Below are positions 1-9,025 of a DNA stretch of 64,000 bases, in pieces. A model generated the notes under the pieces. The model made no database searches, was not told the DNA's origin, and was given only the letters and a program-made list of their open reading frames with translations. Positions within the stretch are counted from its first letter, which is position 1. Each line of letters begins with the position of its first letter. Source of the stretch: Candidatus Zixiibacteriota bacterium (lineage in GTDB: Bacteria > Zixibacteria > MSB-5A5 > GN15 > JACZUZ01); the NCBI GenBank assembly GCA_024280775.1, contig JAJRPM010000010.1, positions 124,001-188,000 on the forward strand, in the 5' to 3' direction. Both the position numbers and the translations under genes were made by a program.

Positions 1-1260
1 TTCGTCAGTCGACTTTGTGTCGTTCAAGAGGTAATCCTTGCTTAGCTCATTGACAGTATTCACGTTACCGGGGTTATTCCAACGCCCAACCTTACCATTT
101 TCATAAAACGATATGTTTCGCTTGTAGTTAAGGCTGGCCATCATGCCAAGGGGACGATTCCCAATTGAGTATTTGTTTCCGTAGTTTAGCGTATAGGACT
201 GATTGGTAGGAGCGGAACCAACGGTGGGACTCATTTGAGTGTTGAAGGCGCGTGACGCTTTATCGAGCGCGATTGAGGAATCAGGATTCACAAAAGCAGA
301 GCCAACACTTGGTATATCACTCCCTTGCCTGGAAACCAATGCGGGAATATCTCTGCCTCCGTCATCAATCCCCAACCAGTCAGTAGAGCCACCAGAGTAG
401 CTTAGGAATTTATCCGAGAATGACGCCTGAGAATTGTAAGAGCTTGATGTTCCGAAAGAGAATGCGCCCTGTTCAGGATATTTCTTTAGATTTAGCTCAA
501 CACTTCCACCAGTGAAGTTTCCCGGTTGATCGGGTGTGAAGGTTTTTAACACCACTATATTATCCAGCATACCCGCGCTGATTAAGTCCAGCGGAGCAGA
601 TTGTCTATCCGGGTCTGCGCTAGGCAAGGCCATTCCATTGAGCGATGAATTTGTGTAACGGTCGCCAAGCCCACGTACAATTATGTGTTTGCCGTCTGCG
701 ATTGTTACTCCGGTCACATGCGTCATCGCTCCGGCGGCGTCAGAACTACCATTGCGACTTATCATCTCCGCGCTAATTGCGTTAGTAACTCCCGCGGCTT
801 TACGACGATCGGTCAACAGCGCCGCATCAGTGTTCTCAACCTTGCGGACTTCAACCGTAATTGTCTCATTCGTATATTGAATTGTTTCGGACTCAAGTTG
901 AGCGTCTATAGTTGCCACTCCTCGTGATGTAACAACAACGCTGTCCCACACTATAGTCTTATATCCAATAGTGGAGAATCTGACAATATGAACACCGACA
1001 GGTACCTGCCGGATACTAAATCTACCATCAACATCGCAAAAAGCTCCTAACTGTGTGCCAACCACTACAGCGGTAGCTCCAACCAACGCCTCTTTTGTTT
1101 GACTGTCAGTGACCATACCGCTAATCGTACCGAATTGCTGTGCAACAACTGACCTAACAATCCCTAGTGACATCAACGCCAAAAGCAACGACAACATCCC
1201 CAGGAAACTCAGGCTCATTAGCTTCCTGCTTTCAACCTGTGACTTAACTTGAAATCTCAC
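1..1260 (-). CDS. TonB-dependent receptor, N-terminal part (runs off left edge)
   Basis: This is the first 420 codons of an outer-membrane TonB-dependent receptor; the C-terminal barrel lies beyond base 1. After a signal peptide comes a carboxypeptidase-regulatory-like beta-sandwich (GTISGMVTDSQTKEALVGAT, near residues 43-65), then a plug domain with VRGLGDRYTNSSLNG, SAPLDLISAGMLDNIVV and TFTPDQPGNFTGGSVELNL. These are family hallmarks. The GTG at 1260 is preferred: it follows GGAGG and gives a basic N-region (R2, K6, R12, K13) before the hydrophobic stretch. The in-frame ATG at 1218, with a weaker AGGA, would remove that basic region. The gene is divergent from an orphan response regulator. 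The transported substrate cannot be read from this part. Confidence 0.9.
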   Translation of the reverse strand, partial: MRFQVKSQVESRKLMSLSFLGMLSLLLALMSLGIVRSVVAQQFGTISGMVTDSQTKEALVGATAVVVGTQLGAFCDVDGRFSIRQVPVGVHIVRFSTIGYKTIVWDSVVVTSRGVATIDAQLESETIQYTNETITVEVRKVENTDAALLTDRRKAAGVTNAISAEMISRNGSSDAAGAMTHVTGVTIADGKHIIVRGLGDRYTNSSLNGMALPSADPDRQSAPLDLISAGMLDNIVVLKTFTPDQPGNFTGGSVELNLKKYPEQGAFSFGTSSSYNSQASFSDKFLSYSGGSTDWLGIDDGGRDIPALVSRQGSDIPSVGSAFVNPDSSIALDKASRAFNTQMSPTVGSAPTNQSYTLNYGNKYSIGNRPLGMMASLNYKRNISFYENGKVGRWNNPGNVNTVNELSKDYLLNDTKSTDE

Positions 1261-1504
1261 TCTTCCTCCGCTTCACCTGCGCTTAGTTTCATTGCCGGAA
1301 CCTCAGACTTGCAGGCATTGAGTCCTACGGTTCGGCGATGAAAGTCGGCATGCAGTGTTTACGGGATGCAAAGTGTTTATGAGTTTCGCGTGAATTATGT
1401 CAATGCAATTACCGAAATACGCATAAAGAATTAACTGCTCCTTAGCGCTTTGCAAACAATCCGCGTCGATTATAGTGGACGCGCAAACTGCGCCGGGAAA
1501 CGTT

Positions 1505-2194
1505 ATGAAACAAAACATACTTATAGTTGAAGACGAACCGCAGATTCAAGATCTGATTCGACATGGCCTCGAGAGAGAGGGCTTTTTCGTTTCCGCATAC
1601 CAGTCAGGCGAGCAGGCTCTCTACGCCGTCGAGAACATGCGCTTTGACCTTGCGCTACTTGATGTGATGTTACCCGGGATTGATGGAATTGAGCTGTGTC
1701 GGCGACTAAAAGCTGACCCCGCCACCGAGCCTATGGCAGTCATATTTCTCAGCGCCAAATCTGAGGACGCTGATATCGCTGATGGTCTGGAGATGGGGGC
1801 TGTGAATTACATCACCAAGCCGTTTAGCTTGAAGTCTCTGATCTCCATGATAAGGGCTACACTGCGGCTATCGAGCAAGCCGCTTCCCAATATCAATGAG
1901 ATGATTCAGCTAAATGGTTTTGCGCTGCATTTGGGTAAACATGAGTTGAAAGTAAATGGCGAACGCGTTGACCTAACCCGCACAGAGTTTAGTATTCTTA
2001 CCCTGATGATGAAGAACCCAGGATGGGCGTATTCCAGAAGTCAGATTATCAACTCAATTCATAATGCCGGAAAAGTAGTCAACGGAAGAGCCATTGATGT
2101 CCAAATCCTAAACCTGCGACGCAAACTAGGCGCTGCCGGCAGACACATAGAAACTGTCAGAGGCATAGGCTACCGCATGGTCCTTGATGACTAG
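1505..2194 (+). CDS. OmpR/PhoB-family DNA-binding response regulator (orphan)
   Basis: A 229-residue two-component response regulator. The receiver domain (about 1-120) shows the acidic pair in VEDEPQI, the phosphoacceptor Asp in LALLDVMLPGIDG, a conserved Ser/Thr region (FLSAKS) and the KPF lysine. The C-terminal winged helix (about 130-229) has LTRTEFSIL, the recognition-helix region RAIDVQILNLRRKLG and the terminal TVRGIGYRM. An in-frame GTG at 1475 would add ten residues, but ATG 1505 begins exactly at the family N-terminus (MKQNILIVEDE). No histidine kinase is adjacent. A TATAGT at 1471-1476 could be the -10 element, though its -35 spacing is poor. It is divergent from the TonB receptor, which it might control (inference). 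Confidence 0.93.
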   Translation: MKQNILIVEDEPQIQDLIRHGLEREGFFVSAYQSGEQALYAVENMRFDLALLDVMLPGIDGIELCRRLKADPATEPMAVIFLSAKSEDADIADGLEMGAVNYITKPFSLKSLISMIRATLRLSSKPLPNINEMIQLNGFALHLGKHELKVNGERVDLTRTEFSILTLMMKNPGWAYSRSQIINSIHNAGKVVNGRAIDVQILNLRRKLGAAGRHIETVRGIGYRMVLDD

Positions 2195-2248
2195 CGCCTG
2201 AGACAATACCAAATCCGCAATGTCCCACTATCCCCACTACCCGAACCA

Positions 2249-3865
2249 CTACTTAAGCATGATCATCTTCCGCGATTCTGCAGTCTCCGGTGTTTGCAAT
2301 TTGTAGAAGTACATTCCGCTGGCTAGTTGTCTACCATTGTCATCAGTTCCGTCCCAACGGATTCGGTATTCTCCAGCCGAATAGGTTCCGTCAAGAATAG
2401 TATTGACGCGTTGGCCCAGAGTATTGTAGATGACTAGCCGAACTTCACAGCGTTGTGTCAGCGAAAACTCAATCGTAGTTACGGGGTTAAACGGGTTCGG
2501 GTAATTCTGATTCAATTGAAAAGACTCCGGCAGAGTCGGCTCATGTTCAATATCTACATCAGTTACAATGTCACGCCAACCGGCAAAGAAGTTTACTTCA
2601 CCAATCCAGTTAGGGCCGGAGTTTGCAGTTTGAGAGCGAACAGCAAAATCATCGAGACCATCACCGTTAAAATCTCCTATACCGGCAAGTTTCTGACCCA
2701 GAAAATTCTGTCCACCTGGAATCATTAGGTTTTCAAAGTAGGCGTCAGCTAACATGACAGAGTCCAAGTCAGTTCCACCCAAATGTAAGTGGAATTCATT
2801 TATGAAGGCATTCGGATTGATATATCCCCAAACTATATCAGAAAAACCATCTGAGTTGATGTCTCCAGCATATGCGACAGAAGAAGGTGGCTCAAATCCC
2901 CCGCCAAGGCGAGCCGTATTGACAACGACATCAACTTTGTTGTCTAACGCAGGCCCACCGAAATATATTCCGTAGGGATCGTCAGCTCCTCCGCTTATGA
3001 GTATATCACCATATCCATCTCCATTGAAATCGGGGATATACACCATTTCCAACCCGAACCATGGTGAAAAACTGTATATCTCATAATCAGGGATAGTATC
3101 GAAATCAGGACCACCCCAGTAGAATTTTACGAAACAGGAGTCACGAGGAAGAAAAGCCGCTATGGCGAGGTCCGGGAAATTGTCCCCGTTGAAATCACCT
3201 GTAATAATATTATCTCCGAATCCATTAGATGTATCCGGGATGATGTATTCCGGGATAGTGTCCCGCAAACTGTCAACTCTGTAAATGTACACATAGGAAT
3301 CATTGTGAAATACGCTTATCGTTGCGAGGTCGAGGGCTCCATCGCCATCTATGTCTGCAGCCTCGGTCACCCATGAAAAGCGCCGAGGAAATATGAAGTC
3401 CGGTACATCATCTAATTCGGGACCGCCAAAGTAAATGGCCAAGTCTACATCGGCCGTCAAACTATCAACCAAACGCGCGGAGAGGTCTGTAAATCCATCT
3501 CCGTTTATATCACCAATTGCCCAAATGCTGGGCATGAACTGCATAAACAAATCATCCAATTGGTCATCAGGAGGAGTACCGCCATAGACCAAATAAGCAG
3601 GATTGTCCACAAAGGGATCAGATAGATTTCGAGTAAGCAGAACATCGGTAGTCTGATCTGAGTTTATATCCCCAAGCGGAACAATACTCCAACCCAAAGG
3701 CCGCACAGTTTGTGTATCAGAGACCACAAGAAACCGATTGAGCGAATCAATATGCGCCCGAGAAGAGAATATCCCTTTGACCCAGTCGGCATGTGTAACA
3801 CTGCTTGAACCCAAGAGAATAACCATTGCAAGTATGGTCGATTTAGTAAGACAAGAAGGTAACAT
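2249..3865 (-). CDS. Secreted FG-GAP (VCBS) repeat protein with T9SS-type C-terminal tail
   Basis: A 538-residue exported protein. A signal peptide (about 1-27, ending THA) is followed by seven calcium-binding FG-GAP/VCBS motifs (GDINSDQTTD, GDINGDGFTD, ADIDGDGALD, GDFNGDNFPD, PDFNGDGYGD, GDINSDGFSD, GDFNGDGLDD), which predicts a seven-bladed propeller. The C-terminus has the FlgD-Ig-like sorting module LNQNYPNPFNPVTTIEFSL...SGMYFYKLQT, typical of type IX cargo and of many FCB candidate phyla. The start is set at ATG 3865: AAGGG lies seven bases upstream, whereas the TTG one codon earlier has no better support. Two direct copies of GGTATATTG, 16 bp apart, lie just upstream. The ligand is unknown; a surface or adhesive role is inferred. 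Confidence 0.88.
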   Translation of the reverse strand: MLPSCLTKSTILAMVILLGSSSVTHADWVKGIFSSRAHIDSLNRFLVVSDTQTVRPLGWSIVPLGDINSDQTTDVLLTRNLSDPFVDNPAYLVYGGTPPDDQLDDLFMQFMPSIWAIGDINGDGFTDLSARLVDSLTADVDLAIYFGGPELDDVPDFIFPRRFSWVTEAADIDGDGALDLATISVFHNDSYVYIYRVDSLRDTIPEYIIPDTSNGFGDNIITGDFNGDNFPDLAIAAFLPRDSCFVKFYWGGPDFDTIPDYEIYSFSPWFGLEMVYIPDFNGDGYGDILISGGADDPYGIYFGGPALDNKVDVVVNTARLGGGFEPPSSVAYAGDINSDGFSDIVWGYINPNAFINEFHLHLGGTDLDSVMLADAYFENLMIPGGQNFLGQKLAGIGDFNGDGLDDFAVRSQTANSGPNWIGEVNFFAGWRDIVTDVDIEHEPTLPESFQLNQNYPNPFNPVTTIEFSLTQRCEVRLVIYNTLGQRVNTILDGTYSAGEYRIRWDGTDDNGRQLASGMYFYKLQTPETAESRKMIMLK

Positions 3866-4059
3866 CAATATACCCTTCGTCCAATATACCTTTGTCGAAA
3901 GTGTCCCGGCGAGGAGAGAAGTCGCAGGAATGGCTAATAGCAGTATACATACCAGTCGGGAAATGGCAAGAAGATAAATCCGGCGTGGCCTTTGGCGATG
4001 GATTCTCGCGTAATGTCCCCTACTGGCGCCAGCGGGGATTAGCGCCTATATTCGCCGTC

Positions 4060-5316
4060 ATGACACAAGAAACGAAATCCCCCCCGCGCGCCGCGAAATC
4101 ATTCGTAAGCCACCTCGAAGGCGCTATCGATGGCGAGAAATTGCCCTCCGATAGAATTCAAACTGTACATAATGACCGGCCTATATGGGTTCGCTACGAT
4201 TTGGAAGCTATTGGCGCTGCATGCAAGCCCTCAGATTTTCTGGGGCGTGATACAAGCATGTGGCGCTATCGTGAACTACTCCCCCCTGCGCCGTCAGATA
4301 CATTGATTACCTTAGGCGAAGGTATGTCGCCGCTTCTGCCCTGCTCTAAGTTGGCAGAAAGTTTCGGTCTAAATGACTTATGGATAAAAGACGAATCACA
4401 ACTACCAACCGGCAGTTTCAAATCTCGCGGACTTGCGATGGCAGTCACAATGGCGCACAAGTTCGGAGTCAAACAAGTTGCTATTCCGACAGCCGGTAAT
4501 GCTGGCGGAGCGCTGGCGGCCTATGCGGCGAGAGCCGGAATGCAGGCGAATGTTTTTATGCCCGCTGATACATCGCGAATCAATCAGGAGGAATGCCAAC
4601 TCTATGGCGCTAACCTCACTCTAGTTGACGGCCTAATCAATGTTTGCGGTGCAATAGTCAAAGCCGGAAAAGAGCAAGTCGGTTGGTTCGATATGTCCAC
4701 TCTCAAAGAGCCATACCGAATTGAAGGCAAGAAAACCATGGGATTGGAACTGGCTGAACAATTCAACTGGCGCCTGCCGGATGTCATCCTCTACCCCACC
4801 GGCGGCGGAACCGGACTAATTGGCATGTGGAAAGCCTTTAATGAATTACTTGAACTAGGCTGGCTAACTGGCTCAACGATGCCACGTATGGTTTCGGTTC
4901 AATCCGATGGCTGTTGCCCAATTGTCAGAGCTTTTGAAGCAGGCGAGCGCTTCGCCGAGCCATTCGCAGAGGCTAAGACAATCGCCAGTGGCATACGTGT
5001 CCCGGGAGCAGTCGGCGACTTCATGATACTAGATGCAATTCGCGCCAGTGAAGGAACTGCTATTGCCGTAGCTGAAGGCGAAATCCGTAATTGGCAGGAG
5101 CGCGGCTCACGCGCAAGCGGTGTGGCGCTATGTCCCGAAACAGCCGCCTGTATCGGGGCGCTTGAAAGTCTGTCAGCCTCAGGTTGGATCAAAAAGCAGG
5201 AGCGCGTAGTTATCTTCAACACAGGCGCCGCGCAAAAATACCCAGTCGCGGAGTTTACCTCACCACCGACAGTAAAAGGACCGGAAGACATCGACTGGGA
5301 ACAATTCAAACATTGA
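4060..5316 (+). CDS. thrC: Threonine synthase (PLP fold-type II), lacking N-terminal zinc-ribbon cysteines
   Basis: A 418-residue enzyme that converts O-phosphohomoserine to threonine. The PLP lysine is in LPTGSFKSRGLA; the phosphate-binding and Gly-rich motifs are PTAGNAGGALAAYAA and PTGGGTGLIGMW; ASGIRVPGAVGDF is also typical. The N-terminus aligns with the class that begins SHLEC-x2-C, but reads SHLEGAIDGEKLPSDRIQTVHNDRPIWVRYDLEA, so the usual metal-binding cysteines are absent. The start at ATG 4060 matches the family; the frame is open upstream to 3892 but without family similarity. Its stop overlaps the putative TTG start of the following transporter. A related ammonia-lyase of the same fold is less likely given the YRELLP and TLGEG motifs. 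Confidence 0.87.
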   Translation: MTQETKSPPRAAKSFVSHLEGAIDGEKLPSDRIQTVHNDRPIWVRYDLEAIGAACKPSDFLGRDTSMWRYRELLPPAPSDTLITLGEGMSPLLPCSKLAESFGLNDLWIKDESQLPTGSFKSRGLAMAVTMAHKFGVKQVAIPTAGNAGGALAAYAARAGMQANVFMPADTSRINQEECQLYGANLTLVDGLINVCGAIVKAGKEQVGWFDMSTLKEPYRIEGKKTMGLELAEQFNWRLPDVILYPTGGGTGLIGMWKAFNELLELGWLTGSTMPRMVSVQSDGCCPIVRAFEAGERFAEPFAEAKTIASGIRVPGAVGDFMILDAIRASEGTAIAVAEGEIRNWQERGSRASGVALCPETAACIGALESLSASGWIKKQERVVIFNTGAAQKYPVAEFTSPPTVKGPEDIDWEQFKH

Positions 5317-6566
5317 ACATCCCCGCCGCCAATTCCCTTTCCGATAGCTCTTTTTCCGGCAAGTGGAAAGTTATCGCCGCTCTTTCTGTGGCCGAACTGC
5401 TGGCTATGGCTCTGTGGTTCTCGGCCTCTTCTGTCGTTCCTCAGTTAGTTTCAGAGTGGTCATTGACCGGCTCTCAGCAGGCCTGGTTGACTATGAGTGT
5501 GCAACTAGGCTTTGTATTCGGAGCCTTACTTAGCGCGTTATTCTCCGTCTCAGATAGAGTTCCCGCTAAGACCCTAATTGCAGTAACCACCATCGCCGGA
5601 GCGGTATTCAATTCTTCAATAGCCCTAGTGACACCATCTTTTGCCATAGTAGTCTTCCTCCGTTTCCTGACCGGCGCCGCTCTTGCCGGTGTCTATCCAC
5701 CTGGAATGAAAGTCATGGCCAGTTGGAGTAGAAAAGATCGCGGTCTCCTGATAGGAGCCTTGGTGGGAGCATTGACAGTCGGCTCTGCGGCCCCGCATTT
5801 GCTCAACGCTCTTTCTCCGGGCGCCAGCGACGGTCTCCCGCCCTGGCGGACAGTGATGCACATTGCCTCAGGCTTCGCTCTCATTGGAGCGGCAATCACA
5901 CTCCTTTTCATCAAAGACGGCCCACTAACAGGAAAAGCCATGACCTTCACCTGGCGCAAAGCCCTTGAGGCGCTAACTGACAAGCCGACCAGACTTGCTA
6001 ATTTTGGTTACTTCGGTCACATGTGGGAAGTCTACGCCATGTGGACCTGGGCGCCGATAGCATTGATTGCCTCCTACAAAGCCGCCGGATGGAATCTGCA
6101 AAGCGCTAGGCTTGCCGGATTTGCCGTGGTCGCGATAGGCGCGGTCGGTTGCTTACTTGCGGGATACTTTGCCGATAAATTCGGACGAACTCGAATTTGT
6201 ATCGTCAGCTTGGCTCTATCTGGGATTTGTTCGGTAACCGCAGGTTTCGCATTCGGCTCTCCTGCGGTCTTAACTGGAATCGCCTTGATATGGGGAATTG
6301 CAGTAGTGGCTGATAGCGCACAATTCAGCGCCGCCGTCAGCGAGCTAGCCGACCCCAACTATGTCGGCTCGGCGCTGACACTACAAACCGGAATCGGTTT
6401 TCTGATTACTATAGTGTCAATCGGGATTGTACCGCCGCTAATGGACATCATGGGGTGGCGCTATGTGTTCATCGCACTGGCGCCCGGACCGATCTTCGGA
6501 ATCGTCAGCATGATACGCCTGCGCAAACTTCCCGAATCAAGAAAGATGGCTTCCGGCGCTCGTTGA
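5313..6566 (+). CDS. Major facilitator superfamily transporter
   Basis: A 417-residue inner-membrane transporter with about twelve hydrophobic segments. WKVIAALSVAELLAMALWFSAS begins TM1, MKVMASWSRKDRGLLIGALVG is the TM4-5 region, and the central loop is followed by GYFADKFGRTRIC, the MFS motif-A equivalent of the second half. The start is uncertain: TTG 5313 overlaps the thrC stop (TTGA) and places TM1 correctly, and no ATG lies near the N-terminus; only a distant GGGA could serve as ribosome-binding site, which suggests translational coupling to thrC. The substrate cannot be told from sequence. A metabolite or drug exporter of the CynX/NimT-like type would fit. It ends 28 bp from the convergent folE. 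Confidence 0.8.
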   Translation: MNIPAANSLSDSSFSGKWKVIAALSVAELLAMALWFSASSVVPQLVSEWSLTGSQQAWLTMSVQLGFVFGALLSALFSVSDRVPAKTLIAVTTIAGAVFNSSIALVTPSFAIVVFLRFLTGAALAGVYPPGMKVMASWSRKDRGLLIGALVGALTVGSAAPHLLNALSPGASDGLPPWRTVMHIASGFALIGAAITLLFIKDGPLTGKAMTFTWRKALEALTDKPTRLANFGYFGHMWEVYAMWTWAPIALIASYKAAGWNLQSARLAGFAVVAIGAVGCLLAGYFADKFGRTRICIVSLALSGICSVTAGFAFGSPAVLTGIALIWGIAVVADSAQFSAAVSELADPNYVGSALTLQTGIGFLITIVSIGIVPPLMDIMGWRYVFIALAPGPIFGIVSMIRLRKLPESRKMASGAR

Positions 6567-6594
6567 TTTGTTTAGCAATGGACAGATTCTAATC

Positions 6595-7149
6595 TCAGAA
6601 TCTATCTCCCCCTCGCACTAAGCTCAAGAATTCCGCCCGAGCTGAAGGCTCTTCACGAAAAGCGCCAAGCAAACATGAAGTAGTCATAATCGAATTCTGT
6701 TTTTCAACACCGCGCATCATCATACACAAATGCCGCGCCTCAATCACCACCGCCACACCCAGCGCGCCAGTTAGTGATTGAACAGTCTCAGCTATCTGTT
6801 TGGTCAGTCGTTCCTGAATCTGCAAGCGCCGCGCATACATATCCACCAAACGCGCTATTTTCGACAATCCCAAAACCTTACCGTCAGGAATATACCCCAC
6901 ATGACACTTACCAATGAACGGCAACAAGTGATGCTCACATAGCGAATACAACTCAATTTCCTTAACCAACACTAATTCATCAGTATCAGACTCAAATAGC
7001 GCGCCGTTGACAACACTCTCGGCAGTTTGCTGATAACCGCGAGTCAGGTACTTCATAGCCTTCGCCGCACGCTCAGGGGTTTTGAGTAGGCCCTCACGAT
7101 TCGGGTTTTCGCCTATGTTCTCAAGTAATTCTTTGTATAAAGTTTCCAT
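6595..7149 (-). CDS. folE: GTP cyclohydrolase I
   Basis: A 184-residue enzyme that converts GTP to 7,8-dihydroneopterin triphosphate, the first step of folate or pterin synthesis. It shows [18 protein letters not shown], the zinc-ligand and catalytic region [45 protein letters not shown], and [17 protein letters not shown] with the second zinc cysteine. Length and motifs match the family. The frame is open to 7233, but METLYKEL at 7149 is the normal N-terminus; the extra 28 codons (rich in Leu, Tyr, Arg) show no family similarity. No ribosome-binding site is obvious. It stands as a single gene, convergent with the MFS transporter and divergent from an FG-GAP protein. Confidence 0.95.
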   Translation of the reverse strand: METLYKELLENIGENPNREGLLKTPERAAKAMKYLTRGYQQTAESVVNGALFESDTDELVLVKEIELYSLCEHHLLPFIGKCHVGYIPDGKVLGLSKIARLVDMYARRLQIQERLTKQIAETVQSLTGALGVAVVIEARHLCMMMRGVEKQNSIMTTSCLLGAFREEPSARAEFLSLVRGGDRF

Positions 7150-7199
7150 GCAGGGAGAATAGTACAATTCCCGATACAATCCAAACCGCAATATTTCTA

Positions 7200-7228
7200 T
7201 TGACTCAACCCGGGCCATTAGGTATAAT
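7200..7228 (+). promoter_or_regulatory. Sigma70-type promoter for the FG-GAP/dockerin-like gene
   Basis: A near-consensus pair is visible: TTGACT (-35, 7200-7205), a 17-bp spacer, and TATAAT (-10, 7223-7228). Transcription would begin near 7235 and leave about 95 bases of leader before the ATG at 7331. It lies in the intergenic region divergent from folE and overlaps the open frame upstream of folE, which supports the shorter folE start. Confidence 0.6.
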
Positions 7229-7330
7229 ACCAATTAGTTGTGGTATTTAATGACAAGAAGTCTAGATTCGCGATTTCGAACACGCCGAAACAATTTGCTT
7301 TTGGCAAAACCTTGAAGGGGCGGTATCTCT

Positions 7331-8854
7331 ATGGTTCCCAAGACAAAAGTCGGTCTTTGTGCGGCGCTACTAATCGCAAGTGGCTCCCTGACAGGAATCT
7401 CCTCTAAAGCCCACGCAACTCAAGTCCCATCGATTGAAACCTATACAGGGGCACAAATAGCAGACGCCTTCGGAACTGTATCAAACGCCGGAGATGTTGA
7501 TAACGACGGGTTCCCCGATATCATGGTAGGCGCATCTGGAAATGATTTCGGCGGTTTGGGCGCTGGTAGAGTTTATGTATACTCCGGCAAATCCAGACAA
7601 GGGCTATTTACTTTTACCGGTGAGACGGATTTTGACTACTTCGGAGCAGCCCTCTCCTCAGCCGGTGATGTAGATGCCGATGGTTTTGATGACATAATCA
7701 TCGGGGCATGGGGTAGTGACGCTGGAGGCATGGACGCTGGACGCGCATACGTTTATTCCGGCAAGACCCAGGCATTGCTATACACATTTACCGGTTCCAC
7801 GGCAAATGGTAGGTTCGGCAAAGCCGTTTCAGGCGCCGGAGATGTAAACAACGACGGCTTCGATGATCTTGTTGTAGGAGAATACTATTTGTCCGCTGTG
7901 AATCAATCAGCTGGAAGCGCGTATGTGTATTCCGGAAAGACCGGCGCGTTGCTATACACGCTCAACAACGGAACCAGTGATTTCGGGTTCGGCCTCGCAG
8001 TCTCACGCGCAGGCGATGTAAACAATGACGGCTTTGCGGATATTATCGTAGGCGCTAAATACAACAAGGCCGGGGGTTCGCAGGCTGGCCGAGCTTACGT
8101 CTTCTCCGGACAAACCGGTGGAATACTTTATACCTTTACCGGTCAACAAAATTACTATCTCGGAGCTTCTGTTTCCGGCGCAGGCGATGTAGATAGTGAT
8201 GGATTTGACGATGTGATTATCGGTTCTCCCGGTAGTACCGGTAGCGTAGCAGCTATGGGTCGAGCATCAGTGTATTCAGGTCAAACCGGCGCCCTGCTCA
8301 TCACTCTCAATGGCGAGTCCCCCGATGACCATTTCGGAGTTTCGGTATCCGGAGTTGGTGATGTGAACAATGACGGTTTTGCCGATATCTTTGTGGGAGC
8401 GTCTGGCAATGACAACAACGGTGCACAATCCGGTAGCACCTATGTTTTCTCCGGCTTAACAGGCTTACCAATGTATACACTCAGTGGTGAAGCCTCTGGT
8501 GACCAATTCGGAGCATCCGTCTCAGGAGCAACAGATATTAACAATGACGGTTATTCAGATTTCATCATAGGCGCTCCGACTAATGACGCCGGTGGCATGC
8601 AAGCTGGCCGAGCCTATCTCTTTCTTGGAGGATGTTGCACCAACCCCGGCGACGCCAACGGCGATGGGATTTTCAATATCTCAGATGTCTCCTTTGGTAT
8701 CGCTTGGATTTTCAGCGGCGGAGCTACTCCGGGGTGTCAAGGTGAGGCCGACGCAGACGGAAATAACACTTTCAACATCGCAGATATTACTTACGGTATA
8801 GAGAGAATTTTCGCCGGAGGCGTTGCGCCATCATGCGGAACAACTGCACGATAA
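7331..8854 (+). CDS. Secreted integrin-alpha-like FG-GAP protein with two dockerin-like C-terminal repeats
   Basis: A 507-residue exported protein. A signal peptide (about 1-29) precedes seven FG-GAP units, each with a GDV(D/N)xDGFxD calcium loop followed by a YVYSGKTG strand, which predicts a seven-bladed integrin-alpha-like propeller. After GGCCTNPGD come two dockerin-like EF-hand repeats: DANGDGIFNISDVSFGIAWIF and DADGNNTFNIADITYGIERIF, ending CGTT-AR. A consensus promoter lies upstream and a strong terminator downstream, so it is monocistronic. The same C-terminal architecture recurs in the 1138-residue protein at 38.1 kb. A surface-display or adhesion role is inferred; no enzymatic domain is visible. 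Confidence 0.88.
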   Translation: MVPKTKVGLCAALLIASGSLTGISSKAHATQVPSIETYTGAQIADAFGTVSNAGDVDNDGFPDIMVGASGNDFGGLGAGRVYVYSGKSRQGLFTFTGETDFDYFGAALSSAGDVDADGFDDIIIGAWGSDAGGMDAGRAYVYSGKTQALLYTFTGSTANGRFGKAVSGAGDVNNDGFDDLVVGEYYLSAVNQSAGSAYVYSGKTGALLYTLNNGTSDFGFGLAVSRAGDVNNDGFADIIVGAKYNKAGGSQAGRAYVFSGQTGGILYTFTGQQNYYLGASVSGAGDVDSDGFDDVIIGSPGSTGSVAAMGRASVYSGQTGALLITLNGESPDDHFGVSVSGVGDVNNDGFADIFVGASGNDNNGAQSGSTYVFSGLTGLPMYTLSGEASGDQFGASVSGATDINNDGYSDFIIGAPTNDAGGMQAGRAYLFLGGCCTNPGDANGDGIFNISDVSFGIAWIFSGGATPGCQGEADADGNNTFNIADITYGIERIFAGGVAPSCGTTAR

Positions 8855-8907
8855 GAGCAATTCGATTCTTTCCTGACAAATGGCAGGAAAGAGCGCAAAC
8901 TGATTAG

Positions 8908-8937
8908 AACGGGAGGAAGAAATTCCTCCCGTTTTTT
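8908..8937 (+). terminator. Rho-independent terminator after the FG-GAP/dockerin-like gene
   Basis: A perfect 11-bp stem (AACGGGAGGAA paired with TTCCTCCCGTT) closes on a GAAA tetraloop and is followed by a T run. A second hairpin without a T tract (CTTTCCTG/CAGGAAAG, 8868-8891) lies just upstream. Confidence 0.9.
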
Positions 8938-9025
8938 ATGCTTACTCTTACATTTATGACTTACTATTCTGTTGGAACCTCTCAATTAAGACGAGGTCTT
9001 CCGCCGACATTAGCTGCTTCAAGTA

